DNA of 24,837 bases from a virus (IMGVR_UViG_3300021197_000416:1-24837); one strand, 5' to 3'; numbered from the stretch's first letter, positions 16,265-22,859 are shown. Numbers and translations are program-made. Notes: generated by a model from the letters alone, not told the origin.

Positions 16265-19200
16265 ATGGCAAATGCTCGGATCGCTCACCTTAATCTGGAC
16301 GGTTCGACAAACCAGTTCGATGTTACCTTCCCATACATTTCAAAGTCCCATGTGATCGTTAAGGTCGATGGTGCCGCAACGACAGCTTTTACCTTCCTTA
16401 CTGACACGCGGATTCAGATCACCTCAACGCCAGCAGCTGGCTCAGACGTAATCATCACGCGAGAGTCCTCTCCAGCCACTCGATTAGTTGACTACCAGAC
16501 CGGATCGATCCTGTCAGAAAGCGTGTTGGACACCGACAGTCTCCAAGCGTTCTACCTAGCGCAAGAAGCTAATGACGTGAAGGAACTGGTGCTGAACGTC
16601 AATGACGCGAACAACCAGTGGGACGCGACCAGTAAACGTATCACAAACGTCGCGAACCCAACGGCGGATCAAGACGCCGCGACGAAGGTCTATGCAGACA
16701 GTCAAAGCGCATTAGCCGCCGCTTCAGCAACTGCCGCAGCTGCTAGTGAAACAGCCGCAGCGTCAAGCGCAACCGCTGCTGCTTCCAGCCAAACGGCTGC
16801 TTCTGCAAGCGCGACATCCGCAGCCACCAGCGCCAATACGGCATCGACGTTTGCAGGAACTCAAACCGTTGACCGCTTTAGCGGAACCGGCAGCCAAACC
16901 GCTTTTACGATGTCATCTACGCCATCGACTGAAAACAATACCAGCGTCTATATCTCAGGCGTCTATCAGCAGAAAAACACCTACTCGATTAGCGGTACGA
17001 CGCTTACGTTCAGCACGGCTCCACCAGCGGCAACAGACAACATCGAGCTGGTACATCAGTCCACTATGTCAACTGGTGTTAATCCAACGATAGCGTCTGT
17101 AACCACAGGTGCGCCTGGATCAAATGCCGCCGTAACGTTAAGCGGCAGTACGCTAAGTTTTACTATTCCAAGAGGTGACACAGGTGCCGCTTCAACGGTC
17201 GCGGGGCCACAAGGCCCGGCTGGCCCGGCTGGGCCGACAGGTGCTGCTTCAACCGTCGCTGGCCCACAAGGCCCGGCTGGCCCGACTGGCCCGACTGGTC
17301 CTGCTTCAACCGTCGCTGGGCCACAAGGCCCACAAGGACCAGCTTCAACGGTCGCTGGACCCCAGGGACCGACGGGTGCTGCGGGACAGAGCGTTACCAG
17401 CGTAACAACATCCGCAGTTGCAGCCGGTGGTGCTCCAACAAGCAGTTACAATAGTGGAACAGGCGCGCTTGCACTTGGCCTACCAACCGGTGCTACCGGC
17501 AGTCAGGGCATTCAAGGCCAAGCGGCAACGATTGCTGCGGGTTCTGTAACAACTGGCGCGGCAGGTTCTTCTGCTTCTGTAAGCAACGCTGGTTCTTCGT
17601 CAGCAGCGACTTTTAACTTCACGATTCCAAGAGGTGACACAGGCGCTACAGGAGCAGCGGGCCAGAGCGTTACGTCAGTCACAGCCTCTGCTGTAGCAGC
17701 GGGCGGTTCTCCTACAGCGTCATACAACGCAGGAACAGGGGCTTTAACTTTAGGCATTGTCACTGGTGCTACTGGTGCGCAAGGGCCAGCAGGCTCAGGC
17801 TCAGGTGATCTTTTAGCGTCTAACAACCTATCTGACGTAGCTAACGCAGGTACAGCCAGAACTAACTTAGGCGTAGCCATTGGTTCAAACGTCCAAGCCT
17901 ACGATGCCGATCTGACAGCTTTAGGTTCACTAGCCAAAACTGACGGTAACATCATAGTAGGTAATGGCTCTACGTGGGTTGCCGAGTCAGGAGCTACAGC
18001 TAGAACTTCTTTAGGCGTAGACGCTGCTGGAACGATTAACTACACCCATCCAAACCACAGCGGTGAGGTAACCTCTTCAGCAGACGGTGCTACAGTAGTA
18101 GCCGACAATATCATCGACGAAGCTAACCTCAAAGTCAGCAACAGTCCAACCAATGGGTATGTATTAACAGCCCAGTCAGGAAATACTGGTGGACTAACGT
18201 GGGCTGCGGCTAGTGGTGGTGCTTCAGAAATTAACGATCTAAGTGATGGTGTTACAACAACAAACTCAGTTGGCCTAGGGTCAGGCGCTCTCGCTGCAAT
18301 AACTGGAACACCGAACGTAGTTGCCGTAGGAAAAGACGCACTAAAAGCTAGCACGTCAGGAACTAATAATGTAGCGGTTGGAAAAGAAAGCCTTAAAAGC
18401 CTTACTACTGCAAATAACAACGTAGCAGTAGGCCATGGGACTTTAGAACAAAATCTTTATGGTGCTCAAAATGTTGCTGTTGGAGCCTTTGCCGCAGGTG
18501 CAAATGTTAATTCCACTTACTTAAGTGCTGTTGGTTATGGCACTTTAATATCAAATACCACCGGCAGTAACAACACAGGTTTAGGGGGTAGAGCAGGTGA
18601 CAATATTACAACCGGGCAAAACAATACTGTAATTGGTTTCGATGCTGATGCTTCTTCTGCTACAGTTTCTAACGAAATTACTTTAGGCGATACGAATATT
18701 ACTAAGTTTAGAGTACCGGGTCTTAACTTCATTATTAAAGATTCTACTGCTACCGACAATTACGTTCTTACCGTTGACGCTAATGGCGAAGCTGGTTGGG
18801 AAGCTGCTGGTGGTGGTGGCGGCGGTTCCTCTTGGACAGTCATTGAGTCAGGCACATCGAAAGCAAGCGGCGCTTACATCGATATTAGCGGATACAAGCA
18901 CGTTAAAATGTGGGCGATTAACGATTCTGCAACAAATTCCGCAGCACTGAGCGCTTTTAATCTATCAACGAGCGGTTCGTCAAACACTGGAGTTAACACA
19001 GAGCATGGGTCATTTTTACGGCAAGGTTTGTCAGTAACTGCTGGTGAATACACTTCTTATGACGGCACATACTCGCCAGCTACATCAAGTCTCTACTGGG
19101 GGCCGAATGTAGCCGCCGACTTTGACCATCTGTACGAGGCTGAGTTCTGGGGAATGGACCAGACTAACGTAGGCATTCGCCTACAACAAAGAAGCGGTGG

Positions 19201-19321
19201 CGGCAGTCCCTCAGCCCTTAAATGGAATCAATGGATAGGAAGAACAACGTCTGGAAGCTCAAGCTGGTATCTATTAACGACAGGAGCCTGGCTTGGCTAT
19301 AGCATTTGGGGTGCAACATAA
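16265..19321 (+). CDS. Tail fibre protein (T7 gp17-like anchor, mosaic shaft and tip)
   Basis: A 1018-residue trimeric fibre for host recognition. Residues 1-145 are the T7 gp17-type anchor (LDGSTNQFDVTFPYISKSHVIVKVDG, then LDTDSLQAFYLAQEANDVKEL). Residues about 146-195 form an Ala/Ser/Thr-rich coiled stalk. Residues about 200-268 (FSGTGSQTAFTMSSTP...ISGVYQQKNTYSI) look like a second copy of the small anchor beta domain. Collagen-like GPQGPAGPTG repeats and two IPRGDTG modules fill 285-510. Residues about 685-790 carry YadA-head-like NVAVGK.SL / NVAVGHGTL repeats, followed by NEITLGDTNITKFRVPG. A Gly6 hinge lies near 849-855, and the last 160 residues are a distinct Trp/Tyr/Ser-rich tip, presumably receptor-binding. 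GAGGT at 16255-16259 is the ribosome binding site. The DNA between about 17800 and 18760 is more A+T-rich, suggesting module exchange. Confidence 0.93.
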   Translation: MANARIAHLNLDGSTNQFDVTFPYISKSHVIVKVDGAATTAFTFLTDTRIQITSTPAAGSDVIITRESSPATRLVDYQTGSILSESVLDTDSLQAFYLAQEANDVKELVLNVNDANNQWDATSKRITNVANPTADQDAATKVYADSQSALAAASATAAAASETAAASSATAAASSQTAASASATSAATSANTASTFAGTQTVDRFSGTGSQTAFTMSSTPSTENNTSVYISGVYQQKNTYSISGTTLTFSTAPPAATDNIELVHQSTMSTGVNPTIASVTTGAPGSNAAVTLSGSTLSFTIPRGDTGAASTVAGPQGPAGPAGPTGAASTVAGPQGPAGPTGPTGPASTVAGPQGPQGPASTVAGPQGPTGAAGQSVTSVTTSAVAAGGAPTSSYNSGTGALALGLPTGATGSQGIQGQAATIAAGSVTTGAAGSSASVSNAGSSSAATFNFTIPRGDTGATGAAGQSVTSVTASAVAAGGSPTASYNAGTGALTLGIVTGATGAQGPAGSGSGDLLASNNLSDVANAGTARTNLGVAIGSNVQAYDADLTALGSLAKTDGNIIVGNGSTWVAESGATARTSLGVDAAGTINYTHPNHSGEVTSSADGATVVADNIIDEANLKVSNSPTNGYVLTAQSGNTGGLTWAAASGGASEINDLSDGVTTTNSVGLGSGALAAITGTPNVVAVGKDALKASTSGTNNVAVGKESLKSLTTANNNVAVGHGTLEQNLYGAQNVAVGAFAAGANVNSTYLSAVGYGTLISNTTGSNNTGLGGRAGDNITTGQNNTVIGFDADASSATVSNEITLGDTNITKFRVPGLNFIIKDSTATDNYVLTVDANGEAGWEAAGGGGGGSSWTVIESGTSKASGAYIDISGYKHVKMWAINDSATNSAALSAFNLSTSGSSNTGVNTEHGSFLRQGLSVTAGEYTSYDGTYSPATSSLYWGPNVAADFDHLYEAEFWGMDQTNVGIRLQQRSGGGSPSALKWNQWIGRTTSGSSSWYLLTTGAWLGYSIWGAT
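17186..17391 (+). repeat. 57-bp tandem repeats encoding collagen-like segments
   Basis: Units starting with GCTTCAAC(C/G)GTCGC begin at 17189, 17246, 17303 and 17342, giving spacings of 57, 57 and 39 bp. Each encodes ASTVAGPQGP followed by PAGP/TGP triplets (19, 19 and 13 residues). The G-x-y pattern should form a collagen triple helix in the trimeric shaft. The near-identical units and in-frame length change point to ongoing expansion or contraction. Confidence 0.9.
17375..17500 (+). repeat. Fibre module repeat, copy 1 (GAAGQSVTSVT...)
   Basis: A 42-residue module in the fibre, 35 of 42 residues identical to the copy at 17651-17776, 276 bp (92 codons) downstream. It follows the collagen-like repeats. 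An IPRGDTG motif stands upstream of each copy, so a larger module of about 92 codons seems to have been duplicated. Confidence 0.85.
17651..17776 (+). repeat. Fibre module repeat, copy 2 (GAAGQSVTSVT...)
   Basis: Second copy of the 42-residue module at 17375-17500. Differences are mostly single conservative or third-position changes. It is followed by a short collagen-like GATGAQGPAG and then the change to A+T-richer DNA. Confidence 0.85.
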
Positions 19322-19719
19322 TGAAAACCATCCACGCATTTAAAGTAGACGGCAACTGGGGTTATGTTGACAATGCCAAAGACATTCCAACAGAAGCGTC
19401 CGTTAGTTTCCAACAAGACTTCGATTCACTAACAGCAGACGAAGAAACCTATTTCTGCACAGAAGTTCTGACGTTCAATGAATCAGAAAAGACCGTCACG
19501 TTCAGTCGAGAGAAGTTTAACTCAGACGTTCGTAATGTCATCTATATGGACATGGAAACTGATTTTGCACAGCAAGCAGATTGGCTGGAGCGAAGAATTG
19601 CAGCGTATCCATCTATAGGTGATCAAATGGACATGCAGTACAAGGACGCAATAAACGGGACAACCACTTGGGCTGACGCTATCGCAGCAGCTAAAACCTC
19701 AACACCGAAGGTGAATTGA
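19321..19719 (+). CDS. Small tail-fibre-associated protein (function not established)
   Basis: A 132-residue protein whose ATG overlaps the fibre stop by one base (TAATG); an in-frame ATG 15 bases upstream lies inside the fibre gene and is less likely. The N-terminal part (KTIHAFKVDGNWGYVDNAKDIP) is beta-like. The C-terminus ADWLERRIAAYPSIGDQMDMQYKDAINGTT...WADAIAAAKTSTPK is a recurring C-terminal motif of small tail-region proteins in marine phages (Y-P-S-I-G-D-Q-x-D, then W-x-x-A-I). Such proteins are often annotated as tail fibre assembly or tail proteins; I know of no proven biochemical role. Being translated in coupling with the fibre suggests a fibre chaperone or a small fibre subunit. 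Confidence 0.7.
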   Translation: MKTIHAFKVDGNWGYVDNAKDIPTEASVSFQQDFDSLTADEETYFCTEVLTFNESEKTVTFSREKFNSDVRNVIYMDMETDFAQQADWLERRIAAYPSIGDQMDMQYKDAINGTTTWADAIAAAKTSTPKVN

Positions 19720-19720
19720 T

Positions 19721-19948
19721 ATGTCAGACGAAGTAACACCTGAAAAAATTGCTCATCATTATTCCGCAGCAATGGACTCAGTAAATCTAATTCACGCTGT
19801 CATAGCGTCACCTGATGACTACTCAGACGACGAAACAATCTTAGAAAGAAACGTAGGACACCTTCAGATCGTAGTTGGTTGGGACTTCTGGACCACAGAG
19901 GACATGACGCCGATCACTGATGCTATCACAGCAGGTGAGGCTGCATAA
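19721..19948 (+). CDS. Small conserved-type phage protein of unknown function
   Basis: A 75-residue acidic protein starting one base after the upstream TGA and ending in a one-base overlap with the next ATG. It shows a helical middle (IAHHYSAAMDSVNLIHAVI), an RNVGHLQIVVGWDFWTTEDMTPITDAI segment and an EAA end. The RNxxHL...W(T/S)xED pattern recurs in small proteins next to phage fibre genes, but no function is known to me. It has no signal peptide or membrane segment. Its position in a coupled string of fibre-region genes suggests a virion or fibre-assembly role. Confidence 0.6.
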   Translation: MSDEVTPEKIAHHYSAAMDSVNLIHAVIASPDDYSDDETILERNVGHLQIVVGWDFWTTEDMTPITDAITAGEAA

Positions 19949-20340
19949 TGGCGCTAACGAAAGTCGCGTTTGATCTAGCATCCGGTGTTGAAGCCGCTGA
20001 TGCGGATATCCTCAAAGCCGATACCGCAGATACGCTGACCGCTGGCTTCGACGTTACAACACACAACGCTGGAACAAAGGCTTCTGGAACGTACACACCA
20101 GCGCCAGCAAGCGGAAACATTCAGCGCATCGTGAACGGCGGAGCGTTTACTTTGGCACCGCCTGCGAGCGATTGCACGATGATCATTCAGATCACGAACA
20201 ACGCAAGCGCGGGCGCAGTGACAACTAGCGGGTTCACAAGAACCGAGGGCGTTCTCACGACTACCAACGGTGATGATTTCTTTTGTTACATCACGAGGGC
20301 AAACAATTTCAGTCTGCTGACAATTAAGGCGCTTCAATAA
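19948..20340 (+). CDS. Putative small structural / fibre-associated protein
   Basis: A 130-residue protein with short N-terminal helix content (SGVEAADADILKADTADTLTAGF) followed by a Thr/Ser/Asn/Ala-rich beta section: GTYTPAPASGNIQRIVNGGAFTLAPP, ITNNASAGAVTTSGFT and a final NFSLLTIKALQ. The style (alternating small polar residues, NGGAFTLAPP) is that of beta-structured fibre or head-decoration domains found as separate proteins or as fibre ends in other phages. One-base overlaps with both neighbours put it in the fibre cluster. There is no signal peptide and no enzymatic motif. Confidence 0.65.
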   Translation: MALTKVAFDLASGVEAADADILKADTADTLTAGFDVTTHNAGTKASGTYTPAPASGNIQRIVNGGAFTLAPPASDCTMIIQITNNASAGAVTTSGFTRTEGVLTTTNGDDFFCYITRANNFSLLTIKALQ

Positions 20341-21026
20341 TGCTAATGCCTGTCGTCCAAGGCGGCGCGACTTCAACAATTAACATTTCGATCTTAACGA
20401 ACACCGCAGAGACAAACATCCTCACGCTTGCTCAGGCGGCAGGTTATAACGCTTCAATCGACGACACTCCAATAGTCGTAACCATCGCATCGGGCGTGAC
20501 GGTCAGCGGCAGTAGTACATATGCACTGCGCACAGGCGCGCTTCATGCCAACAGTCACCTCACAATTAACATTGAAGGCAGTATCGACGGGTTCACTGGA
20601 GCCGTAGGGCAATCGACAGGTGCTGCGGGTAGTCCTGGTGGCGACGCTATTTACTTTGAGACTGCGACCGGTGGCATAGGAACCTATGTCATTAACGTTG
20701 CATCAGGTGCAAACCTCAGATCAGGCGGTGGCGGTGGTGGTGCTGGCGGGTCCGCAGGGGTTCTCGCAACGTTGGTCTCTTCCGAGTCCGGTGATACCTG
20801 CGTTGTACCGCATTATACCGGATTAAACGGCGCAAACGGTACGTCTTCATTTGGACAAGCAGGCACCGCTGGTGCCAATGGCACTTACGCTGGTGGTTCA
20901 CTTAACTGCCTCGTGACAGCAATTGGCGCTGGTGGGGCCGGTGGAGCCGCTGGGTTCGCAGTCCGTAAAAACGGAAGAACCGTCACGGTTAACAACAGCG
21001 GTACTGTCGCCGGAACGATTGGCTGA
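20340..21026 (+). CDS. Glycine-rich putative fibre tip / adhesin
   Basis: A 228-residue protein with no signal peptide. Residues 1-125 are beta-rich with repeated hydrophobic/Thr alternation (TIASGVTVSGSSTY, HLTINIEGSIDGF, TYVINVASGANL), consistent with a beta-solenoid. Residues 128-140 (GGGGGGAGGSAG) and 196-205 (GAGGAGGAAG), with intervening NGANGTSSFGQAGTAGANGTYAGG, are glycine-rich in a way that recalls the polyglycine-II tip adhesins of some T-even phages (gp38 type). That is an analogy, not a detected homology. Cys154 and Cys190 could pair. The end, VRKNGRTVTVNNSGTVAGTIG, resembles one more beta-helix rung. An alternative start lies at 20346 (MPVV). It follows the fibre cluster, which fits a receptor-binding accessory. 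Confidence 0.65.
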   Translation: MLMPVVQGGATSTINISILTNTAETNILTLAQAAGYNASIDDTPIVVTIASGVTVSGSSTYALRTGALHANSHLTINIEGSIDGFTGAVGQSTGAAGSPGGDAIYFETATGGIGTYVINVASGANLRSGGGGGGAGGSAGVLATLVSSESGDTCVVPHYTGLNGANGTSSFGQAGTAGANGTYAGGSLNCLVTAIGAGGAGGAAGFAVRKNGRTVTVNNSGTVAGTIG

Positions 21027-21028
21027 TT

Positions 21029-21385
21029 ATGGAACTAGATGCCCGGATGCTGATCTCGCTTGGCGGGACGCTTTGTAGCGTAGCAGCAGCCGCAGCGATT
21101 GTCCGCGTTAAGCTCGCAACTGCGACCGAAACTTTGAAAGACCTGGAAAAGCGGTTGCGCGGCATGGACCGACGGCTGGATTCGTTAGACACGACTGCTG
21201 AGATCCAACAACAGCGAACCAAAGTGTTGTCTGAGATGTCGTCGCCAGAAAACTTACGACGAGACCATATGTCGATGGCCCGCCTCATACGGGAGTGCGA
21301 GCAGCTGCGTAAAGAAATGGATCACCTGGTTCACATTCATAATTCTAAACACATCCCTGTTTCCGACGTTAGAAAGGCGGACTAA
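21029..21385 (+). CDS. Membrane-anchored coiled-coil protein (possible lysis accessory)
   Basis: A 118-residue protein with one hydrophobic segment at residues 8-25 (LISLGGTLCSVAAAAAIV), then a long charged helical section (TETLKDLEKRLRGMDRRLDSLDTTAEIQQQRT and ARLIRECEQLRKEMDHL). The layout is that of a spanin inner subunit (Rz), which T7 encodes as 18.5 in this part of the genome. However, the residues after the membrane segment are positively charged (RVK) and those before it acidic (MELDAR), so the positive-inside rule predicts the coiled coil in the cytoplasm, against a spanin. It lies two codons upstream-coupled to small genes ending in the holin, so a lysis-module or membrane role is plausible. 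The identity is not established. Confidence 0.6.
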   Translation: MELDARMLISLGGTLCSVAAAAAIVRVKLATATETLKDLEKRLRGMDRRLDSLDTTAEIQQQRTKVLSEMSSPENLRRDHMSMARLIRECEQLRKEMDHLVHIHNSKHIPVSDVRKAD

Positions 21386-21594
21386 TGGAAGTCATTAAAC
21401 AACTGTTGCTGGTCATCGTTCTTTTGAACGCGGACGGTCAGTACACATCGAGTGCAATACCAGTCGTCGAGTGTCCCGAAGTCAGGTCTTTTCAAGCAGC
21501 GATGGAAGCCGGACGACGTTCTGGCGAGTTCAAAGCATGGATAGCTAATTGCACCACTGGTGAGTTTGTAATCACGAGGGATACACCAACATGA
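21385..21594 (+). CDS. Small putative exported protein of unknown function
   Basis: A 69-residue protein that starts with a one-base overlap and ends in an ATGA overlap with the holin gene. The first 15 residues (MEVIKQLLLVIVLLN) look like a short uncleaved or weak signal sequence. The remainder holds two cysteines, C30 and C56, that could form a disulfide in the periplasm. There is no lipobox at C30 that fits an outer-membrane spanin subunit well, because it is 10 or more residues beyond the hydrophobic stretch. Similar tiny proteins (hydrophobic start, VEC..., W-x-x-x-C) are common in marine phage lysis regions, function unknown. Confidence 0.55.
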   Translation: MEVIKQLLLVIVLLNADGQYTSSAIPVVECPEVRSFQAAMEAGRRSGEFKAWIANCTTGEFVITRDTPT

Positions 21595-21995
21595 TAGGTC
21601 TCATCAGTAGTCTGCTGCCCGTCGTTGGTAACGTGCTTGACCGCGTGTTGCCTGACACCGTGGAGAAAGACAAGGTCAAGGCAGAACTCCAAGCCCAGAT
21701 GTTGCAACACTCTGCAAGCATCGAGAAGGCAGCAGCCGACGTCGTCGTAGCCGAAGCCAAAGGCGAAAGCTGGCTTCAACGCAACTGGCGACCAGTGACC
21801 ATGATGTCTTTCGTGACCATCGTGGTGAACAACTACATCATGGTGCCTTGGTTGAATGTCTTTGGTTTACCAGCTGTCGCTTTGGATATACCGCCAGACA
21901 TGTGGTCCTTATTGCAAATCGGCATCGGTGGTTACATCGTCAGCCGGGGTGCAGAAAAAGGCATCAAGACGTGGCGCGATGGCGACAACAAGTAA
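21591..21995 (+). CDS. Holin, GTA-type 3TM family
   Basis: A 134-residue inner-membrane pore-former that times lysis. The architecture matches the 3TM holin family named for gene transfer agents: an N-terminal hydrophobic/amphipathic helix (MIGLISSLLPVVGNVLDRVL), a charged helix (EKDKVKAELQAQMLQHSASIEKAAADVVVAEAKGE), the family signature SWLQRNWRP at 60-68, then two hydrophobic segments at about 69-93 and 102-119, ending in a basic, Trp-containing tail (AEKGIKTWRDG). It overlaps the upstream gene by four bases (ATGA) and the next by 17. T7 also places its holin (17.5) between fibre and terminase, but that protein is unrelated in sequence. Confidence 0.88.
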   Translation: MIGLISSLLPVVGNVLDRVLPDTVEKDKVKAELQAQMLQHSASIEKAAADVVVAEAKGESWLQRNWRPVTMMSFVTIVVNNYIMVPWLNVFGLPAVALDIPPDMWSLLQIGIGGYIVSRGAEKGIKTWRDGDNK

Positions 21996-22143
21996 CCCAG
22001 TTCGCTTTGGTAAACCGGTTGATCCCAAATGCCCGAAGTGCGGTCTTTCATTCACAGAGGACTGTATGTTCCAGGCCTACGGACAGTGTCCATTAAATGC
22101 TGACACACCTTCAGAGAGTGATCAGCCCAGCTCAAGCAGCTGA
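21979..22143 (+). CDS. Small Cys-rich, zinc-ribbon-like protein
   Basis: A 54-residue protein that begins inside the end of the holin gene (17-base overlap) and whose own end overlaps the oxygenase gene by 47 bases. It contains KCPKCGLSF...DCMF...GQCP, four cysteines at residues 18, 21, 29 and 37, of which the CPxCG pair is a typical zinc-knuckle half; the tail is Ser/Asp/Pro-rich. The start at 21979 is chosen over in-frame upstream starts because those lie deep in the holin gene. The N-terminal SNPVRFGKPVD resembles the capsid start SSPVRFGKGASSPVD. Function unknown; metal binding is inferred from the cysteines only. Confidence 0.6.
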   Translation: MATTSNPVRFGKPVDPKCPKCGLSFTEDCMFQAYGQCPLNADTPSESDQPSSSS

Positions 22144-22501
22144 ACTATCGCAAACCGTTGGACCGCGTGAGTTCACCGAGCCTCTTATAGCTCCGCTCGT
22201 AGAACTCGTAAGGAACCATGCGCCTGTCGTTACAGCGTACCCGGCGTATTGTGTCGTCGAGCAGAAATCCAACGGCCACGGGTGGCACACAGACACTGGT
22301 AATCGTGACCACATGCAGTGGTGTACCTACAGCGCCTCTGTGTTGTTATCAGATCCATCAACGTTTCTCGGTGGATGCTTTCGCACACGAGATGATCAGT
22401 TCGTTCACTACTTAGACATGCTGCTTTTCAGCAGTGACGTAGAACATGCAGTCGATCCCAGCGACGGTGATCGACGTGTGTTGCTCATGTTCTTTGCATA
22501 A
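22097..22501 (+). CDS. 2-oxoglutarate/Fe(II)-dependent oxygenase (prolyl 4-hydroxylase-like)
   Basis: A 134-residue minimal double-stranded beta-helix oxygenase. Iron ligands are visible as H64-x-D66 in GHGWHTDTG and H117 in DVEHAVDPS; R127, ten residues after H117, is placed to bind the 2-oxoglutarate carboxylate. YPAYCVVEQKSNG before the HxD and SASVLLSDPSTFLGGCFR after it fit the family strands. The N-terminus LQRVISPAQAAELSQ matches the usual first helix, supporting the ATG at 22097 even though it overlaps the preceding frame by 47 bases (an in-frame GTG at 22118 is an alternative). The substrate is unknown: protein hydroxylation or nucleobase modification are both known in the superfamily. 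It lies between holin and terminase, an unusual place. Confidence 0.87.
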   Translation: MLTHLQRVISPAQAAELSQTVGPREFTEPLIAPLVELVRNHAPVVTAYPAYCVVEQKSNGHGWHTDTGNRDHMQWCTYSASVLLSDPSTFLGGCFRTRDDQFVHYLDMLLFSSDVEHAVDPSDGDRRVLLMFFA

Positions 22502-22516
22502 CCAGAGGAGACCTCA

Positions 22517-22627
22517 ATGCCTAAAGTCGGAAAGAAAACGTTCGCCTACACCAAGGCCGGTAAGAAGCAGGCCGCGACTGAGGCAAAGAAAACCGGAAAG
22601 AAAATGACCAAGAAGAAGGGGTACTAA
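22517..22627 (+). CDS. Lysine-rich 36-residue protein
   Basis: A very basic mini-protein (MPKVGKKTFAYTKAGKKQAA, then TEAKKTGKKMTKKKGY), with 14 of 36 residues Lys. GAGGAG at 22505-22510 is a strong ribosome binding site six bases upstream, which makes translation likely despite the size. Its stop overlaps the small terminase start by one base (TAATG). Similar MP-x-V-x-KK-x-F/Y-Y-T-x-x-GK proteins occur widely near terminase and tail genes of marine phages. The function is unknown; binding DNA or nucleoprotein during packaging is a reasonable guess from charge and position. Confidence 0.78.
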   Translation: MPKVGKKTFAYTKAGKKQAATEAKKTGKKMTKKKGY

Positions 22628-22857
22628 TGACCACACCTTCAGAACAGCTGCGCGATGCTCTCGGTTCTCGGCTGCTGACCATCGTTGCTGAAGAAGACGA
22701 GCTGTCACCCGCAATGGTCTCAGCGATGGTCAACTTTCTGAAACAGTTCCCACCTGCGGAGCAGCTCGAAGACCTGCCGACTGCTCAACGCATCAGCGAC
22801 ACTTTGAAGGACTACAGAGCAAACATGCCGTTCCTGAAGACCGTCAGCATTAGCTAA
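22627..22857 (+). CDS. terS: Small terminase subunit / DNA maturase A (T7 gp18-like)
   Basis: A 76-residue protein (T7 gp18 is 89) directly before the large subunit, as in T7. It is helical and acidic at first (SEQLRDALGSRLLTIVAEEDELSPAMVSAMVNFLKQFPP), then QRISDTLKDYRANMPFLKTVS. It recognises concatemer ends and stimulates the large subunit. Sequence conservation in this family is low; the call rests on size, position and the AMVSAMVNFLKQF helix typical of gp18-type proteins. The start overlaps the upstream stop by one base. Confidence 0.85.
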   Translation: MTTPSEQLRDALGSRLLTIVAEEDELSPAMVSAMVNFLKQFPPAEQLEDLPTAQRISDTLKDYRANMPFLKTVSIS

Positions 22858-22859
22858 TC

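Noticed and set aside
16746-17405. Plus-strand frames inside the fibre repeats (for example 16746-17093 and 17175-17405).
   Set aside because: They arise from reading the Ala/Ser and collagen repeats out of frame; the repeats explain the absence of stops.
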